A DNA stretch of 64,000 nucleotides, taken from positions 1 through 64,000 of the forward strand of contig NZ_JSUM01000003.1 of assembly GCF_000772535.1 (NCBI RefSeq), in the 5' to 3' direction. The notes under the pieces were generated by a model that was not told the DNA's origin, ran no database searches, and was given only the letters and a program-made list of their open reading frames with translations. The stretch comes from Chelonobacter oris (GTDB lineage: Bacteria > Pseudomonadota > Gammaproteobacteria > Enterobacterales > Pasteurellaceae). Positions within the stretch are counted from its first letter, which is position 1; every line of letters starts with the position of its first letter. A program made the translations under genes and the position numbers. Below are positions 43,218-52,209 of the stretch, piece after piece.

Positions 43218-45079
43218 AAAAAATAATTTATATTAATGGTGTGATATCTAAAGATTATCGTTCCAATCTATTTAGTCTCTTCTCTAAAGAAATTACTAAT
43301 AATATGGAGATTTCATCAAGTTTTATTGGTTTGGATAATAACATATTTCCAATATTTACTAATGTGGGAAAATTCGAATTTGATATTTTAAATAAAAAGA
43401 AAATAAGTAAATATGGACTTATTTTAGATTCTGATAATCTAAATAATCTTGATAAAATTAGCTATGATTTTATTTTGGGAGCTGATTTTTGTTATATCTT
43501 TGGTGTTATAGATAAGGAACTTAATAAGGATATTGCCACATTACTTGAGAATGTTAATAATTCTTATGCTTACGATGGATTAATACCAAATTTTAGTAAT
43601 AAGTCCCTTATTGATAGGAAGAATAATATCCTGACTGATTTTTCAAGTTTACCGGATCTTTATGAAGAACTAATAAAAAATAAAATAACTCCTTTAAGAA
43701 AAGAAATAATTGTGATTTCATCAATTAAAGATGTTTCTTTAGATTTTTGGAAAAATAGATTTTCAGAATTGAATTTAGAGTTAATATTTATACAAGCTAC
43801 TAATGATATTTATAAAGAGCTATTGTTGACTTATAAAGATGGTTTCTTTACAATTAATAATAAAGTTAGATTGGATGCTTGTTTAGTAGATGAACCAAGC
43901 TCATTGTGTGTAAATGAACTTCTTGACAATATTCAATTATTTACATCTAATTTAGAAATTAAAAAAAATAATATAATAAATATAATCTGCTATAAGCCAT
44001 CATATCTATTTAAAGATCTTGTTGAACGTTTTGTTAATATTGGTTGTGTGCATTCAGATTTTCCAATTGAGAATGCAGATGCCTATATATGGATGAGACC
44101 ACAAGAAATATGGCATATTGAATATCTTATTAATAATCAATCTCATGCCGAAATTTCTAAAATGTATGAACAGGATTTTAAATCAAAAAATCTATATTTA
44201 AAATTTGATGAAATTAAAAAGCGTTCAGTAGCAATCCATCATGGAACATGTTTTGAACCTTTATACCAATTTGATTATATGAATTTAGCACGTTCATTGG
44301 CAACTGTTGGGATGGTTGTTGGTGTGTGTGAGTTTGAAGAATGTTATGGACCAAGTTTGCCTATTGCAAATAAAAATAATTATAAATTTGTACCTATCGG
44401 ATATGATCACACTATTTTCATTAAAGATTTAGTTAAAAAAACGGATAAAAAGCCCAAAAATAAATTAAAAATAGGGTTTGTAGGTCGAGCTTATGGAACT
44501 ACTGACAGGGCTTTATTGAAGAAAAGTAAAATGGCTGAGCCTAAAGGATATAGGAAAGGAGGTGATTATTTATTCGATATAGCTTCAAGATTGAAATTAT
44601 ATAATTTTGATTTTGAATTGCATATTCTAGGTCAAAACTGGGAGTATTTAGTTGATGAATTAGAAAGATGTAATATTGATGTGGTTTATTATGCTAGGGA
44701 TAAAAATATTACTTATAAAGAATATCCAAAGGTTTATAGCCAATTAGATGCGTTACTGATAACAGCTAGATGTGAGGGAGGACCTGTTAGTGCGATAGAG
44801 GCTCTATCTCTAGGAGTACCTGTTATTAGTACCGATGTAGGGGTAGTGAAATTTTTAGAGCAACATTTTAAGAAAGATAATTTATTTGGCTGTGCTACTT
44901 ATATGTACGATAAGAAATGGCATATAGCGGATATTCCAAAAGCAATTCAGTTAATTGATGAATTATATTCTCTAGAAATATCTATGTCAGACAGAATTCG
45001 TATCCGCAATAAGGTAGAAAACTTTACTACTGATAGTTGGGTGGAATCTATTTATACAGAAGCAAAAGGTATTGATTGA
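43214..45079 (+). CDS. Capsule glycosyltransferase with GT4-like C-terminal domain
   Basis: Protein of 621 residues. The first 400 are AT-rich in sequence and unrecognised. From about residue 415 a GT-B donor domain is clear: KLKIGFVGRAYG, FELHILGQNW, then RCEGGPVSAIEALSLGVPVI with the paired glutamates of the GT4 ExxxxxxxE motif. It most likely transfers a capsule sugar, perhaps ManNAc given the epimerase. The N-terminal half could be a second transferase domain, which would make it a bifunctional polymerase. Start and stop overlap both neighbours by a few bases, indicating coupled translation. Confidence 0.7.
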   Translation: MKKIIYINGVISKDYRSNLFSLFSKEITNNMEISSSFIGLDNNIFPIFTNVGKFEFDILNKKKISKYGLILDSDNLNNLDKISYDFILGADFCYIFGVIDKELNKDIATLLENVNNSYAYDGLIPNFSNKSLIDRKNNILTDFSSLPDLYEELIKNKITPLRKEIIVISSIKDVSLDFWKNRFSELNLELIFIQATNDIYKELLLTYKDGFFTINNKVRLDACLVDEPSSLCVNELLDNIQLFTSNLEIKKNNIINIICYKPSYLFKDLVERFVNIGCVHSDFPIENADAYIWMRPQEIWHIEYLINNQSHAEISKMYEQDFKSKNLYLKFDEIKKRSVAIHHGTCFEPLYQFDYMNLARSLATVGMVVGVCEFEECYGPSLPIANKNNYKFVPIGYDHTIFIKDLVKKTDKKPKNKLKIGFVGRAYGTTDRALLKKSKMAEPKGYRKGGDYLFDIASRLKLYNFDFELHILGQNWEYLVDELERCNIDVVYYARDKNITYKEYPKVYSQLDALLITARCEGGPVSAIEALSLGVPVISTDVGVVKFLEQHFKKDNLFGCATYMYDKKWHIADIPKAIQLIDELYSLEISMSDRIRIRNKVENFTTDSWVESIYTEAKGID

Positions 45080-45765
45080 TGAATGTGGAATTTATAGAAG
45101 TAGAAAATAGTACGGACTTAATAATTATTTTTTCTAGTCATAATCAACCTAATTTTTTAGGTTATAAATCATTGACAAATGCTATGAAAAATTATCCAAA
45201 AATATCATTGTTATTTCTTTCTGACCCTGAAAATATGTATTACTTAGGTTTTGATGGTGGTAAGATTAATAAAGAAATAATACGTAAGTATGTGAATAAA
45301 TTTCCTCCTGAAAACATAACTTTTTTTGGTTCTTCAATGGCGGGATATGCTGCAATATTTTTTGGCTCTATTTTTAATGGTAATATATTTGCATCTAATC
45401 CCCAGATTAATTTTGGTGTTACCAGTGCACTTTCATGGAATACTTTGCGAAATAATATTGCTAGAATACCGATTAAAATAGATCTTGATTTACATTTGAA
45501 TGCTTTCTTAAATGATAGTGTTATTTATATAGTGCATGGATTACATAGGTTAGATATTGCTAATATGGGACTATTAATGACAACTCCCTTGAGAAAATCG
45601 AGGATTTTTATAGAAAGAATCGATGATGAGTCACATGGATTTTATCTGCCATCATTGATCAAATTATTTGAGATTCATTATGTTTTAATTCTTTTAAGAC
45701 ATAAGAAAATCACAGGTATTAATTTAATAGCTCAGCAAAATATTAACAAAATCATTTCAGAATAA
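45079..45765 (+). CDS. Small alpha/beta-hydrolase-like capsule protein, possible O-acetyltransferase
   Basis: Protein of 228 residues with no signal peptide. The segment FFGSSMAGYAAIFFG has the shape of a nucleophile elbow (small-x-Ser-x-small-Gly) with the serine at residue 86. ESHGF near residue 186 would supply the histidine and an aspartate near 159 the third member of a triad. Small alpha/beta-hydrolase proteins in capsule loci, such as meningococcal CsaC, acetylate the polymer; that role is inferred only from position, size and these motifs. An esterase or other hydrolase is the alternative. ATG at 45079 overlaps the preceding stop as TGATG. Confidence 0.5.
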   Translation: MNVEFIEVENSTDLIIIFSSHNQPNFLGYKSLTNAMKNYPKISLLFLSDPENMYYLGFDGGKINKEIIRKYVNKFPPENITFFGSSMAGYAAIFFGSIFNGNIFASNPQINFGVTSALSWNTLRNNIARIPIKIDLDLHLNAFLNDSVIYIVHGLHRLDIANMGLLMTTPLRKSRIFIERIDDESHGFYLPSLIKLFEIHYVLILLRHKKITGINLIAQQNINKIISE

Positions 45766-45792
45766 TTTATTTAAAAATATAAAGGCTAATAA

Positions 45793-46968
45793 ATGCATTG
45801 GATAAATTTTAGTAAGTTATCAATTGGAATGTTGGTAGCATTATCAGGGTGTTCATTAATGCCGACTTCGGGACCTAGCCAAAGCCGTGTGATGGATTTG
45901 CAGGATCAAGGTGATGAAAATCTGCCGACTGTCGAGGTCGTTGAGGTTCAAGATGCGGTGGCGACCGCACTTTTTAATCAGCAACTGGCGCAGTCGTTCA
46001 GCCATTTTGCCAATGCGAACAGCTATAACGGCGCAGTAAGTGTCGGTGATACGCTGGATGTAATGATTTGGGAAGCGCCGCCGGCGGTGTTGTTCGGCGG
46101 GGTGCTGAATCAAAGCGGCACCGGTGGCGCGCAGTTGACCAGTTTGCCGGAGCAGATGGTGAGTGAAAGCGGAAAAATCACGATTCCGTTTTTGGGGGCG
46201 ATTTCCGTCCATGGCAAAACGCCGGAGCAGATTCAGAAGGATATTGTGCGCCGTTTGTCACCAATGGCAAACCAACCGCAGGCAATGGTGCGTTTAGTCA
46301 AAAATAATTCAGCCAATGTTACGGTATTGCGGCAGGGTAACAGTATTCGCATGCCATTAACTGCACACGGTGAACGGGTGTTGGATGCGGTGGCGGCGGT
46401 CGGTGGTGCAACGGAAAATGCGTATGATATTTCGGTGCAGCTGACCCGGGGCAACCAAGTGAAAACGATTTCATTGGAAAAATTAGCGTCTAATCCGACC
46501 GAGAATATCAAATTGCGTTCCGGTGATGTGATTTCGCTGTTGAATAATCCGTTAAGTTTTACCGCACTTGGGGCGGTGGGCAGTAATCGTGAAGTGCGGT
46601 TTTCGGCGAAAGGGTTGACGTTGGCTGAGGCTATCGGACGGATGGGCGGTTTGATTGATACCCGTTCCGATCCGCGCGGGGTGTTTGTGTTCCGTTATTT
46701 GCCGTTTGAAAAATTGAATGCGGAAGAGAAAGCGACTTGGCAGGCTCGTGGTTATGGTGTGGGCATGGATGTGCCGACCGTTTACCGGATTAATTTGTTA
46801 GAGCCGAAATCGCTGTTTTGGTTACAACGCTTCCCGATTCAAAACAAAGACATTGTGTATGTTTCCAATGCGCCGTTGGCGGAATTCCAAAAATTCTTGA
46901 GAATCATTTTCTCGATTACCTCGCCGGTGACCAGTACGGCTAACAGTGTCAATAATTTACAAGATTAG
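45793..46968 (+). CDS. bexD: Capsule export outer membrane lipoprotein (BexD/HexD/CtrA)
   Basis: Outer membrane polysaccharide export (OPX) protein through which capsule leaves the cell. The 391 residues begin with a lipoprotein signal ending LSGC (cysteine about residue 20). Polysaccharide-export domain phrases are SVGDTLDVMIWEAPP and SGKITIPFLGAI, with SLBB-like segments after. The first 25 codons share the AT-rich composition of the capsule cassette, while the rest has core-like composition and uptake signals. A crossover inside the gene is likely. It starts the bexDCBA-type export operon. Confidence 0.93.
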   Translation: MHWINFSKLSIGMLVALSGCSLMPTSGPSQSRVMDLQDQGDENLPTVEVVEVQDAVATALFNQQLAQSFSHFANANSYNGAVSVGDTLDVMIWEAPPAVLFGGVLNQSGTGGAQLTSLPEQMVSESGKITIPFLGAISVHGKTPEQIQKDIVRRLSPMANQPQAMVRLVKNNSANVTVLRQGNSIRMPLTAHGERVLDAVAAVGGATENAYDISVQLTRGNQVKTISLEKLASNPTENIKLRSGDVISLLNNPLSFTALGAVGSNREVRFSAKGLTLAEAIGRMGGLIDTRSDPRGVFVFRYLPFEKLNAEEKATWQARGYGVGMDVPTVYRINLLEPKSLFWLQRFPIQNKDIVYVSNAPLAEFQKFLRIIFSITSPVTSTANSVNNLQD

Positions 46969-46979
46969 TGGAGCAAATA

Positions 46980-48143
46980 ATGACGGAAACCACTTTAGTT
47001 GCTGAAAAACCGGCACAATTGTCGCCGCCGCAAGGTAAGAAATATGCGAAGACCCTTTGGAAAAAATTTAATCCGCTCTTTTGGATTACGGTGCTGATTC
47101 CGACTTTTTGTTCGGTGTTCTATTTCACTTTTTGGGCTTCGGATATTTATATTTCGGAATCCAGCTTTGTGGTGCGTTCCTCTCGTAGTCAGGCTTCATT
47201 GAGCGGATTTGGTGCATTACTGCAAAGCGTGGGCTTCGCCCGTTCGCAGGACGACACCTATACGGTGCAGGAGTTTATGCGTTCGCGGAATGTGTTGGAA
47301 CAGCTGGAAAGCGTATTGCCGATGCGATCTTTTTATGAAGATGAAGGCGATTTCTTCAGTCGCTTTAATCCGTTGGGATTAAACGATGAACAAGAAGCGT
47401 TCTATCGTTATTTCCAGACACGGGAGTCGGTAAATCTGGATTCGGTTTCCGGCATTGCAACCTTGAGCGTTCGGGCATTTAATGCCGAAGACGGGCAGAA
47501 AATCAATGCGGAATTATTGCGCTTGGGTGAAACATTGATTAACCGTCTGAATGAACGGGCAAGAAGAGATACGATTATCTTCGCCGAGCAGTCGGTGAAA
47601 GATGCGGAACAACGGGTGACGGATTCTGCTTCGGCATTAAGCGAATATCGGATCAAAAACGGGATCTTTGATTTACAGGCGCAATCGGAAGTTCAGTTGA
47701 CTTTGATTTCCAAATTGCAAGATGAGCTGATTAATATCCAAACCCAGTTGGATCAGGTGCGGGCGATTTCTCCGCAAAACCCGCAAGTGAAGACCTTGCA
47801 GGCGAGAGAGAAAAGTATTCGGGCTGAAATCCAACAACAAATACAGACGATTTTCGGCGGTGGCGATTCGATTGCCAACCAAACGGCAGAATATCAACGT
47901 TTGGTATTGGATAATACCTTGGCTCAGCAGCAGTTGAGTACTGCGATTACGTCACTGCAAAATGCAAAAGAGGAAGCCGAACGACAACAATTATATCTGG
48001 AAGTGATTAACCAACCGAGTAAGCCGGATTTAGCGTTGGAGCCTTATCGCATCTACAATATTTTCGCCACGTTGATTATCGGTTTAATGTTATATGGGGT
48101 ATTGAGTCTGTTATTAGCCAGTGTAAGAGAGCATAAAAACTGA
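46980..48143 (+). CDS. bexC: Capsule export inner membrane protein (BexC/HexC/CtrB, KpsE-like)
   Basis: Polysaccharide co-polymerase family (PCP-3) protein of about 387 residues linking the ABC transporter to the outer membrane channel. Transmembrane helices lie near residues 35-57 and at the C-terminus (about 357-378), with a long periplasmic coiled coil between them (AEQSVKDAEQRVTDSASALS and following). ATG at 46980 is chosen because GGAG lies six bases upstream; the GTG at 46968 precedes that site. Its stop overlaps the next start in TGATG. Confidence 0.92.
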   Translation: MTETTLVAEKPAQLSPPQGKKYAKTLWKKFNPLFWITVLIPTFCSVFYFTFWASDIYISESSFVVRSSRSQASLSGFGALLQSVGFARSQDDTYTVQEFMRSRNVLEQLESVLPMRSFYEDEGDFFSRFNPLGLNDEQEAFYRYFQTRESVNLDSVSGIATLSVRAFNAEDGQKINAELLRLGETLINRLNERARRDTIIFAEQSVKDAEQRVTDSASALSEYRIKNGIFDLQAQSEVQLTLISKLQDELINIQTQLDQVRAISPQNPQVKTLQAREKSIRAEIQQQIQTIFGGGDSIANQTAEYQRLVLDNTLAQQQLSTAITSLQNAKEEAERQQLYLEVINQPSKPDLALEPYRIYNIFATLIIGLMLYGVLSLLLASVREHKN

Positions 48144-48940
48144 TGCAATACGGGGATAAAACAACACTGCGACAATCGTTTGCTATTCAACAGCGGGTGA
48201 TTGGCGCTTTATTGCTGCGTGAAATCATCACTCGCTATGGTCGTCAAAATATCGGTTTTTTGTGGTTATTTGTAGAGCCGCTATTATTGACATTAGTGAT
48301 TGTGTTGTTGTGGAAATTTCTACGTGCGGATCGGGTGTCTACACTCAATATTATTGCCTTTGTCATTACCGGCTATCCGATGGCGATGATGTGGCGCAAT
48401 GCTTCCAATAAAGCGATTGGGGCGATTTCTGCCAATATCAGCCTGTTATATCACCGCAATGTACGGGTATTGGATACTTTGTTTAGCCGAATGTTATTAG
48501 AGGTTGCTGGTGCGACTATCGCACAAATAACGATTATGGCGGTGTTAATAGCAATTAATTGGATCGATCCGCCGCAAGATATTTTTTATATGTTGCTGGC
48601 TTGGATGTTAATGGCCATGTTTGCTACGGGATTGGGGTTAATCATTTGTTCTATTGCCTACCATGTCGAGCCGTTCGGTAAAATTTGGGGAACCCTTAGT
48701 TTTGTGATGTTGCCGCTGTCGGGCGCTTTCTTTTTTGTGCATACTCTACCGCCGCAAGTACACAAATATGTTCTTTGGATCCCGATGATCCACGGCACCG
48801 AAATGTTCCGCCACGGTTATTTCGGTTCAACGGTGACCACTTATGAAAATCCATGGTTTTTGTTGGTGTGTAATCTGGCAATGTTGTTGATAGGCTTGCT
48901 TATGGTGAAAAACTTTAGTGAGGGAATTGAGCCATCATGA
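48143..48940 (+). CDS. bexB: Capsule ABC transporter permease (BexB/HexB/CtrC, KpsM-like)
   Basis: ABC-2 type inner-membrane permease of 265 residues with six predicted helices. The N-terminal [20 protein letters not shown] and the segment [14 protein letters not shown] are characteristic of KpsM-type exporters. It pairs with the following ATPase to move lipid-anchored capsule across the inner membrane. Its stop overlaps the ATPase start by four bases. Confidence 0.95.
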   Translation: MQYGDKTTLRQSFAIQQRVIGALLLREIITRYGRQNIGFLWLFVEPLLLTLVIVLLWKFLRADRVSTLNIIAFVITGYPMAMMWRNASNKAIGAISANISLLYHRNVRVLDTLFSRMLLEVAGATIAQITIMAVLIAINWIDPPQDIFYMLLAWMLMAMFATGLGLIICSIAYHVEPFGKIWGTLSFVMLPLSGAFFFVHTLPPQVHKYVLWIPMIHGTEMFRHGYFGSTVTTYENPWFLLVCNLAMLLIGLLMVKNFSEGIEPS

Positions 48941-49593
48941 TTAAGGTACAAGATGTCAGCAAACGTTATTTAACCCGTAGCGGTTGGCGCACTGTGTTGC
49001 ACAACATCAATTTCGATCTGGAAAAAGGTGAAAAAATCGGGATTTTGGGACGTAACGGCGCAGGAAAATCGACATTGATTCGTTTAATCAGCGGGGTAGA
49101 GCCGCCGACCAGCGGCATCATTGACCGGACCATGAGCATTTCTTGGCCGTTGGCATTTAGCGGTGCGTTTCAGGGCAGTTTGACCGGTATGGATAATTTG
49201 CGTTTTATCTGCCGGATTTATGATGTTGATATTGATTATGTTAAGCGTTTTACGGAAGAATTTTCCGAACTGGGGGACTATTTGTATGAGCCGGTGAAAA
49301 AATATTCGTCCGGTATGAAAGCCCGTTTAGCATTTGCATTGTCGCTATCGGTGGAATTCGATTGTTACTTGATTGACGAAGTAATTGCGGTGGGAGATTC
49401 TCGCTTTTCAGCCAAGTGCAAATATGAACTGTTTGAAAAACGCAAAGATCGTTCGATTATTCTGGTGTCTCACAGTCCGGCGGCTGTTCGTGAATATTGC
49501 GATAATGCCGCAGTGTTGGAGAAAGGCTATATGCACAACTTCCCGTCCATTGATGAGGCGTATAACTATTATAATGAGAGCCAAAAGACATAA
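48937..49593 (+). CDS. bexA: Capsule ABC transporter ATP-binding protein (BexA/HexA/CtrD, KpsT-like)
   Basis: Cytosolic ATPase of the capsule exporter, 218 residues. Walker A is GRNGAGKST, the signature is [14 protein letters not shown], Walker B is [12 protein letters not shown], and the switch histidine lies in [10 protein letters not shown]. The C-terminus reads AYNYYNES. It is the last gene of the capsule operon, followed by a terminator. Confidence 0.96.
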   Translation: MIKVQDVSKRYLTRSGWRTVLHNINFDLEKGEKIGILGRNGAGKSTLIRLISGVEPPTSGIIDRTMSISWPLAFSGAFQGSLTGMDNLRFICRIYDVDIDYVKRFTEEFSELGDYLYEPVKKYSSGMKARLAFALSLSVEFDCYLIDEVIAVGDSRFSAKCKYELFEKRKDRSIILVSHSPAAVREYCDNAAVLEKGYMHNFPSIDEAYNYYNESQKT

Positions 49594-49599
49594 TTTATC

Positions 49600-49622
49600 A
49601 GGTGGCATGACAGCCGCCTTTT
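49600..49622 (+). terminator. Terminator of the capsule operon
   Basis: AGGTGGC and GCCGCCT form a stem with one G-U pair and a six-base loop, followed by TTTT, seven bases after the bexA stop. Confidence 0.65.
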
Positions 49623-50050
49623 GACCGCACTTTAGTGACAATACCGCTAATTTTTCTTTCCATGTAACCCCATATTTACCTATATCTGTAAAACATTTTA
49701 TTGCCTTAATTATGTGAACTAAAAATCAATATATTACTAATTAAATGTATTACTAAATATCCGGATTAACAGCAAAAAACAGTGATAAGTTACGGGTAAG
49801 AAAAAGTCGAGAAAGTTGATTCTCTAGGCTTTTCCGATAAGCTATGCTATATTTTTTGGTGGAGCTGGCGTCTCTGTAATTAGCTATTCATATCATTGAT
49901 TTTTAAAAGCATTTGAATTTTACATTTTATGCGGGGTTTTAAAAAGTAACTATAAATCTCAATGATGATAGATCTATGCCATCTATATAATTTATCTCTT
50001 TCATATAACATCCATTTTATATGGTACTAAGTGGCAAGCAACAATAAGTA
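49623..50050. other. AT-rich non-coding stretch after the capsule locus
   Basis: No gene was supported here. It begins with one uptake-signal copy (about 49624-49632), then is AT-rich with short frames only. A phrase around 49860-49880 (GGTGGAGCTGG) looks more GC-rich than its surroundings and may be a relic. It is probably a scar between the capsule locus and guaBA. Confidence 0.5.
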
Positions 50051-50455
50051 TTATAAATGTTTACCGCAGTGTAATAAATAGATATGCTTACATTGACCTA
50101 CCGGCATTAATCCAAAATAAATTCTGGAATGGTATTTTAAATTATCAGCATGGTTACTTGCATTTATCTTCATATGAAACTCACAGTTGATCTGTCTTTC
50201 AGTTCCATCATCAAGTTGGATAGTAGGGGAAAGGTGTCTCTTATTTGTTCCCTGTGGAGAACATCTAAAACCTGATTCTGTATGTATCCAATCCATTGCT
50301 TCTTGAATATTTCTTATAGCAGGATCCAATCTATTTAAGATGGTAAGAGCGTTTGTAATTGGTATTGAGAAATCAGTAATCCCCTGATTGTTATCTAAAG
50401 TTGAAAGTGTATTAGGGAAATTATTGGAGAATTTAACTTTATCAAAAATCTGCAC
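50051..50455 (-). pseudogene. Orphan gene fragment of unknown function
   Basis: An open frame of 134 codons from a GTG at 50455, but coding-like sequence extends upstream (NEDYALRC) to an in-frame TGA near 50485 without any ATG. This suggests the 3' remainder of a longer gene. The C-terminal part includes RIYFGLMPVGQCKHIYLLHC, the ending GKHL and a conserved-looking FHMKINASNHADN stretch. I do not recognise the family; the final GKHL resembles ends of small toxin-like proteins, which is only an impression. Composition is more AT-rich than guaB beside it. Confidence 0.45.
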
Positions 50456-50549
50456 ACATCTTAATGCATAATCTTCATTTGACCCTCAGGGTGAGTGCTT
50501 GATTATTATACAAAGTGCGCGCTTGCCCTGAATAAAAGATAAATAAAAA

Positions 50550-50578
50550 TTCACAAGCCGTGACAAGATCTGTATAAT
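50550..50578 (+). promoter_or_regulatory. guaBA promoter
   Basis: TTCACA (50550-50555) and a perfect TATAAT (50573-50578) are 17 bases apart, followed by a GC-rich discriminator (CCGAGCGC) typical of growth-rate-controlled promoters. No PurR box was recognised. Confidence 0.7.
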
Positions 50579-50635
50579 CCGAGCGCAATATTTTTACTTT
50601 CATTTTTCACCTTTTCAAAAAAGAGAGATATTGCC

Positions 50636-52099
50636 ATGCTGAGAGTCGTTAAAGAAGCCTTGACATTCGATGATGTTTTACTGCTTCCCGCCCATTCCGC
50701 CGTTTTGCCGAACACGGCAGATTTATCCACCCGATTGACCAAAGATATCCGCTTAAATATTCCTGTTTTGTCGGCGGCGATGGATACCGTAACCGAAGCA
50801 AAACTGGCGATTTCTCTCGCACAAGAAGGCGGTATTGGTTTTATCCACAAAAATATGACGATTGAGCGTCAAGCCGATCGTGTGCGCCGTGTGAAAAAAT
50901 TTGAAAGCGGCATTGTTTCCGATCCGATTACCGTTCGTCCCGAGATGACTTTGCGCGATTTGGAAGCGCTGAGTAAGAAAAACGGCTTTGCCGGTTATCC
51001 GGTCACCACTGAAAGCGGTGAGTTGGTCGGGATTGTAACCGGACGTGATGTCCGTTTTGTCACCGATTTGGATCGTCCGGTTACATCGGTTATGACCCCG
51101 AAGGCGCGATTGGTGACGGTGAAAGAAAACGAACCGCGAGAAGAAGCTTTTTCATTAATGCATGCCCACCGTATCGAAAAAGTATTGGTCGTTAATGACG
51201 ATTTCAAACTGGTCGGTATGATCACCTTAAGAGACTACCAAAAAGCCGAAAGCAAACCGAATGCCTGTAAAGACAATTTAGGGCGCTTGCGGGTCGGTGC
51301 CGCCGTCGGCGCCGCACCGGGTAATGAAGCGCGGATTGATGCGTTGGTTGAAGCCGGTGTCGATGTGTTGTTGATCGATTCTTCACACGGCCATTCCGAA
51401 GGCGTGTTGCAGCGGGTGCGTGAAACCCGTGCTAAATATCCGGATTTACCGATTGTTGCCGGCAACGTAGCGACCGCCGCCGGTGCTATTGCCTTGGCTG
51501 ATGCCGGCGCAAGTGCGGTTAAAGTCGGAATCGGGCCGGGTTCAATCTGTACCACCCGCATTGTAACCGGTGTCGGCGTGCCGCAAATCAGTGCCATTGC
51601 CGATGCCGCCGAAGCACTGAAAGATCGCGGTATTCCGGTGATTGCCGACGGCGGAATCCGCTATTCGGGGGATTTAGCGAAAGCGATTGCCGCCGGCGCG
51701 TCTTGTGTGATGATGGGATCGATGTTTGCCGGAACGGAAGAAGCGCCGGGCGAAATCGAACTATATCAGGGCAGAGCGTTTAAAGCCTATCGAGGCATGG
51801 GGTCCCTGGGGGCGATGACCAAAGGCTCGTCCGACCGTTATTTCCAATCCGATAACGCCGCCGATAAGCTGGTGCCGGAAGGCATTGAAGGGCGCATTCC
51901 GTATAAAGGGCTGTTAAAAGAGATCATTCATCAGCAAATGGGCGGTTTGCGCTCCTGCATGGGATTAACCGGCTGTGCCACCATTGAAGAACTGCGCACT
52001 AAAGCCGAATTCGTTAAAATCAGCGGCGCAGGGATCAAAGAGAGTCATGTGCATGATGTTACCATTACCAAAGAAGCACCGAATTATCGAATGGGGTAA
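50636..52099 (+). CDS. guaB: Inosine 5'-monophosphate dehydrogenase
   Basis: Cytosolic NAD-dependent enzyme converting IMP to XMP, the first committed step to GMP. The 487 residues (E. coli 488) contain a TIM barrel interrupted by a pair of CBS domains at about 92-205. The catalytic cysteine is C305 in [11 protein letters not shown]. The flap includes [10 protein letters not shown]. It is followed by guaA after 110 bases with a perfect hairpin between. Confidence 0.98.
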   Translation: MLRVVKEALTFDDVLLLPAHSAVLPNTADLSTRLTKDIRLNIPVLSAAMDTVTEAKLAISLAQEGGIGFIHKNMTIERQADRVRRVKKFESGIVSDPITVRPEMTLRDLEALSKKNGFAGYPVTTESGELVGIVTGRDVRFVTDLDRPVTSVMTPKARLVTVKENEPREEAFSLMHAHRIEKVLVVNDDFKLVGMITLRDYQKAESKPNACKDNLGRLRVGAAVGAAPGNEARIDALVEAGVDVLLIDSSHGHSEGVLQRVRETRAKYPDLPIVAGNVATAAGAIALADAGASAVKVGIGPGSICTTRIVTGVGVPQISAIADAAEALKDRGIPVIADGGIRYSGDLAKAIAAGASCVMMGSMFAGTEEAPGEIELYQGRAFKAYRGMGSLGAMTKGSSDRYFQSDNAADKLVPEGIEGRIPYKGLLKEIIHQQMGGLRSCMGLTGCATIEELRTKAEFVKISGAGIKESHVHDVTITKEAPNYRMG

Positions 52100-52133
52100 T
52101 TTCAAATCATTTATTTGTTGCTTATAAATTTGA

Positions 52134-52160
52134 ATCAATCAGCAATAATTGCTGATTGAT
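52134..52160. other. Perfect hairpin between guaB and guaA
   Basis: ATCAATCAGCAA (52134-52145) and TTGCTGATTGAT (52149-52160) form a 12-base perfect stem with a three-base loop. It lacks a T-run, so an RNA processing or stability role, or partial termination, is more likely than full termination. Confidence 0.65.
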
Positions 52161-52209
52161 CAGTTGGCAATAGTGGGAAATACCCTAACTTTTAACTACA
52201 AGGGATAAC

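Noticed and set aside
40560-45765. Sialic acid or ManNAcA capsule
   Set aside because: No NeuB/NeuA-type genes and no UDP-sugar dehydrogenase accompany the 2-epimerase.
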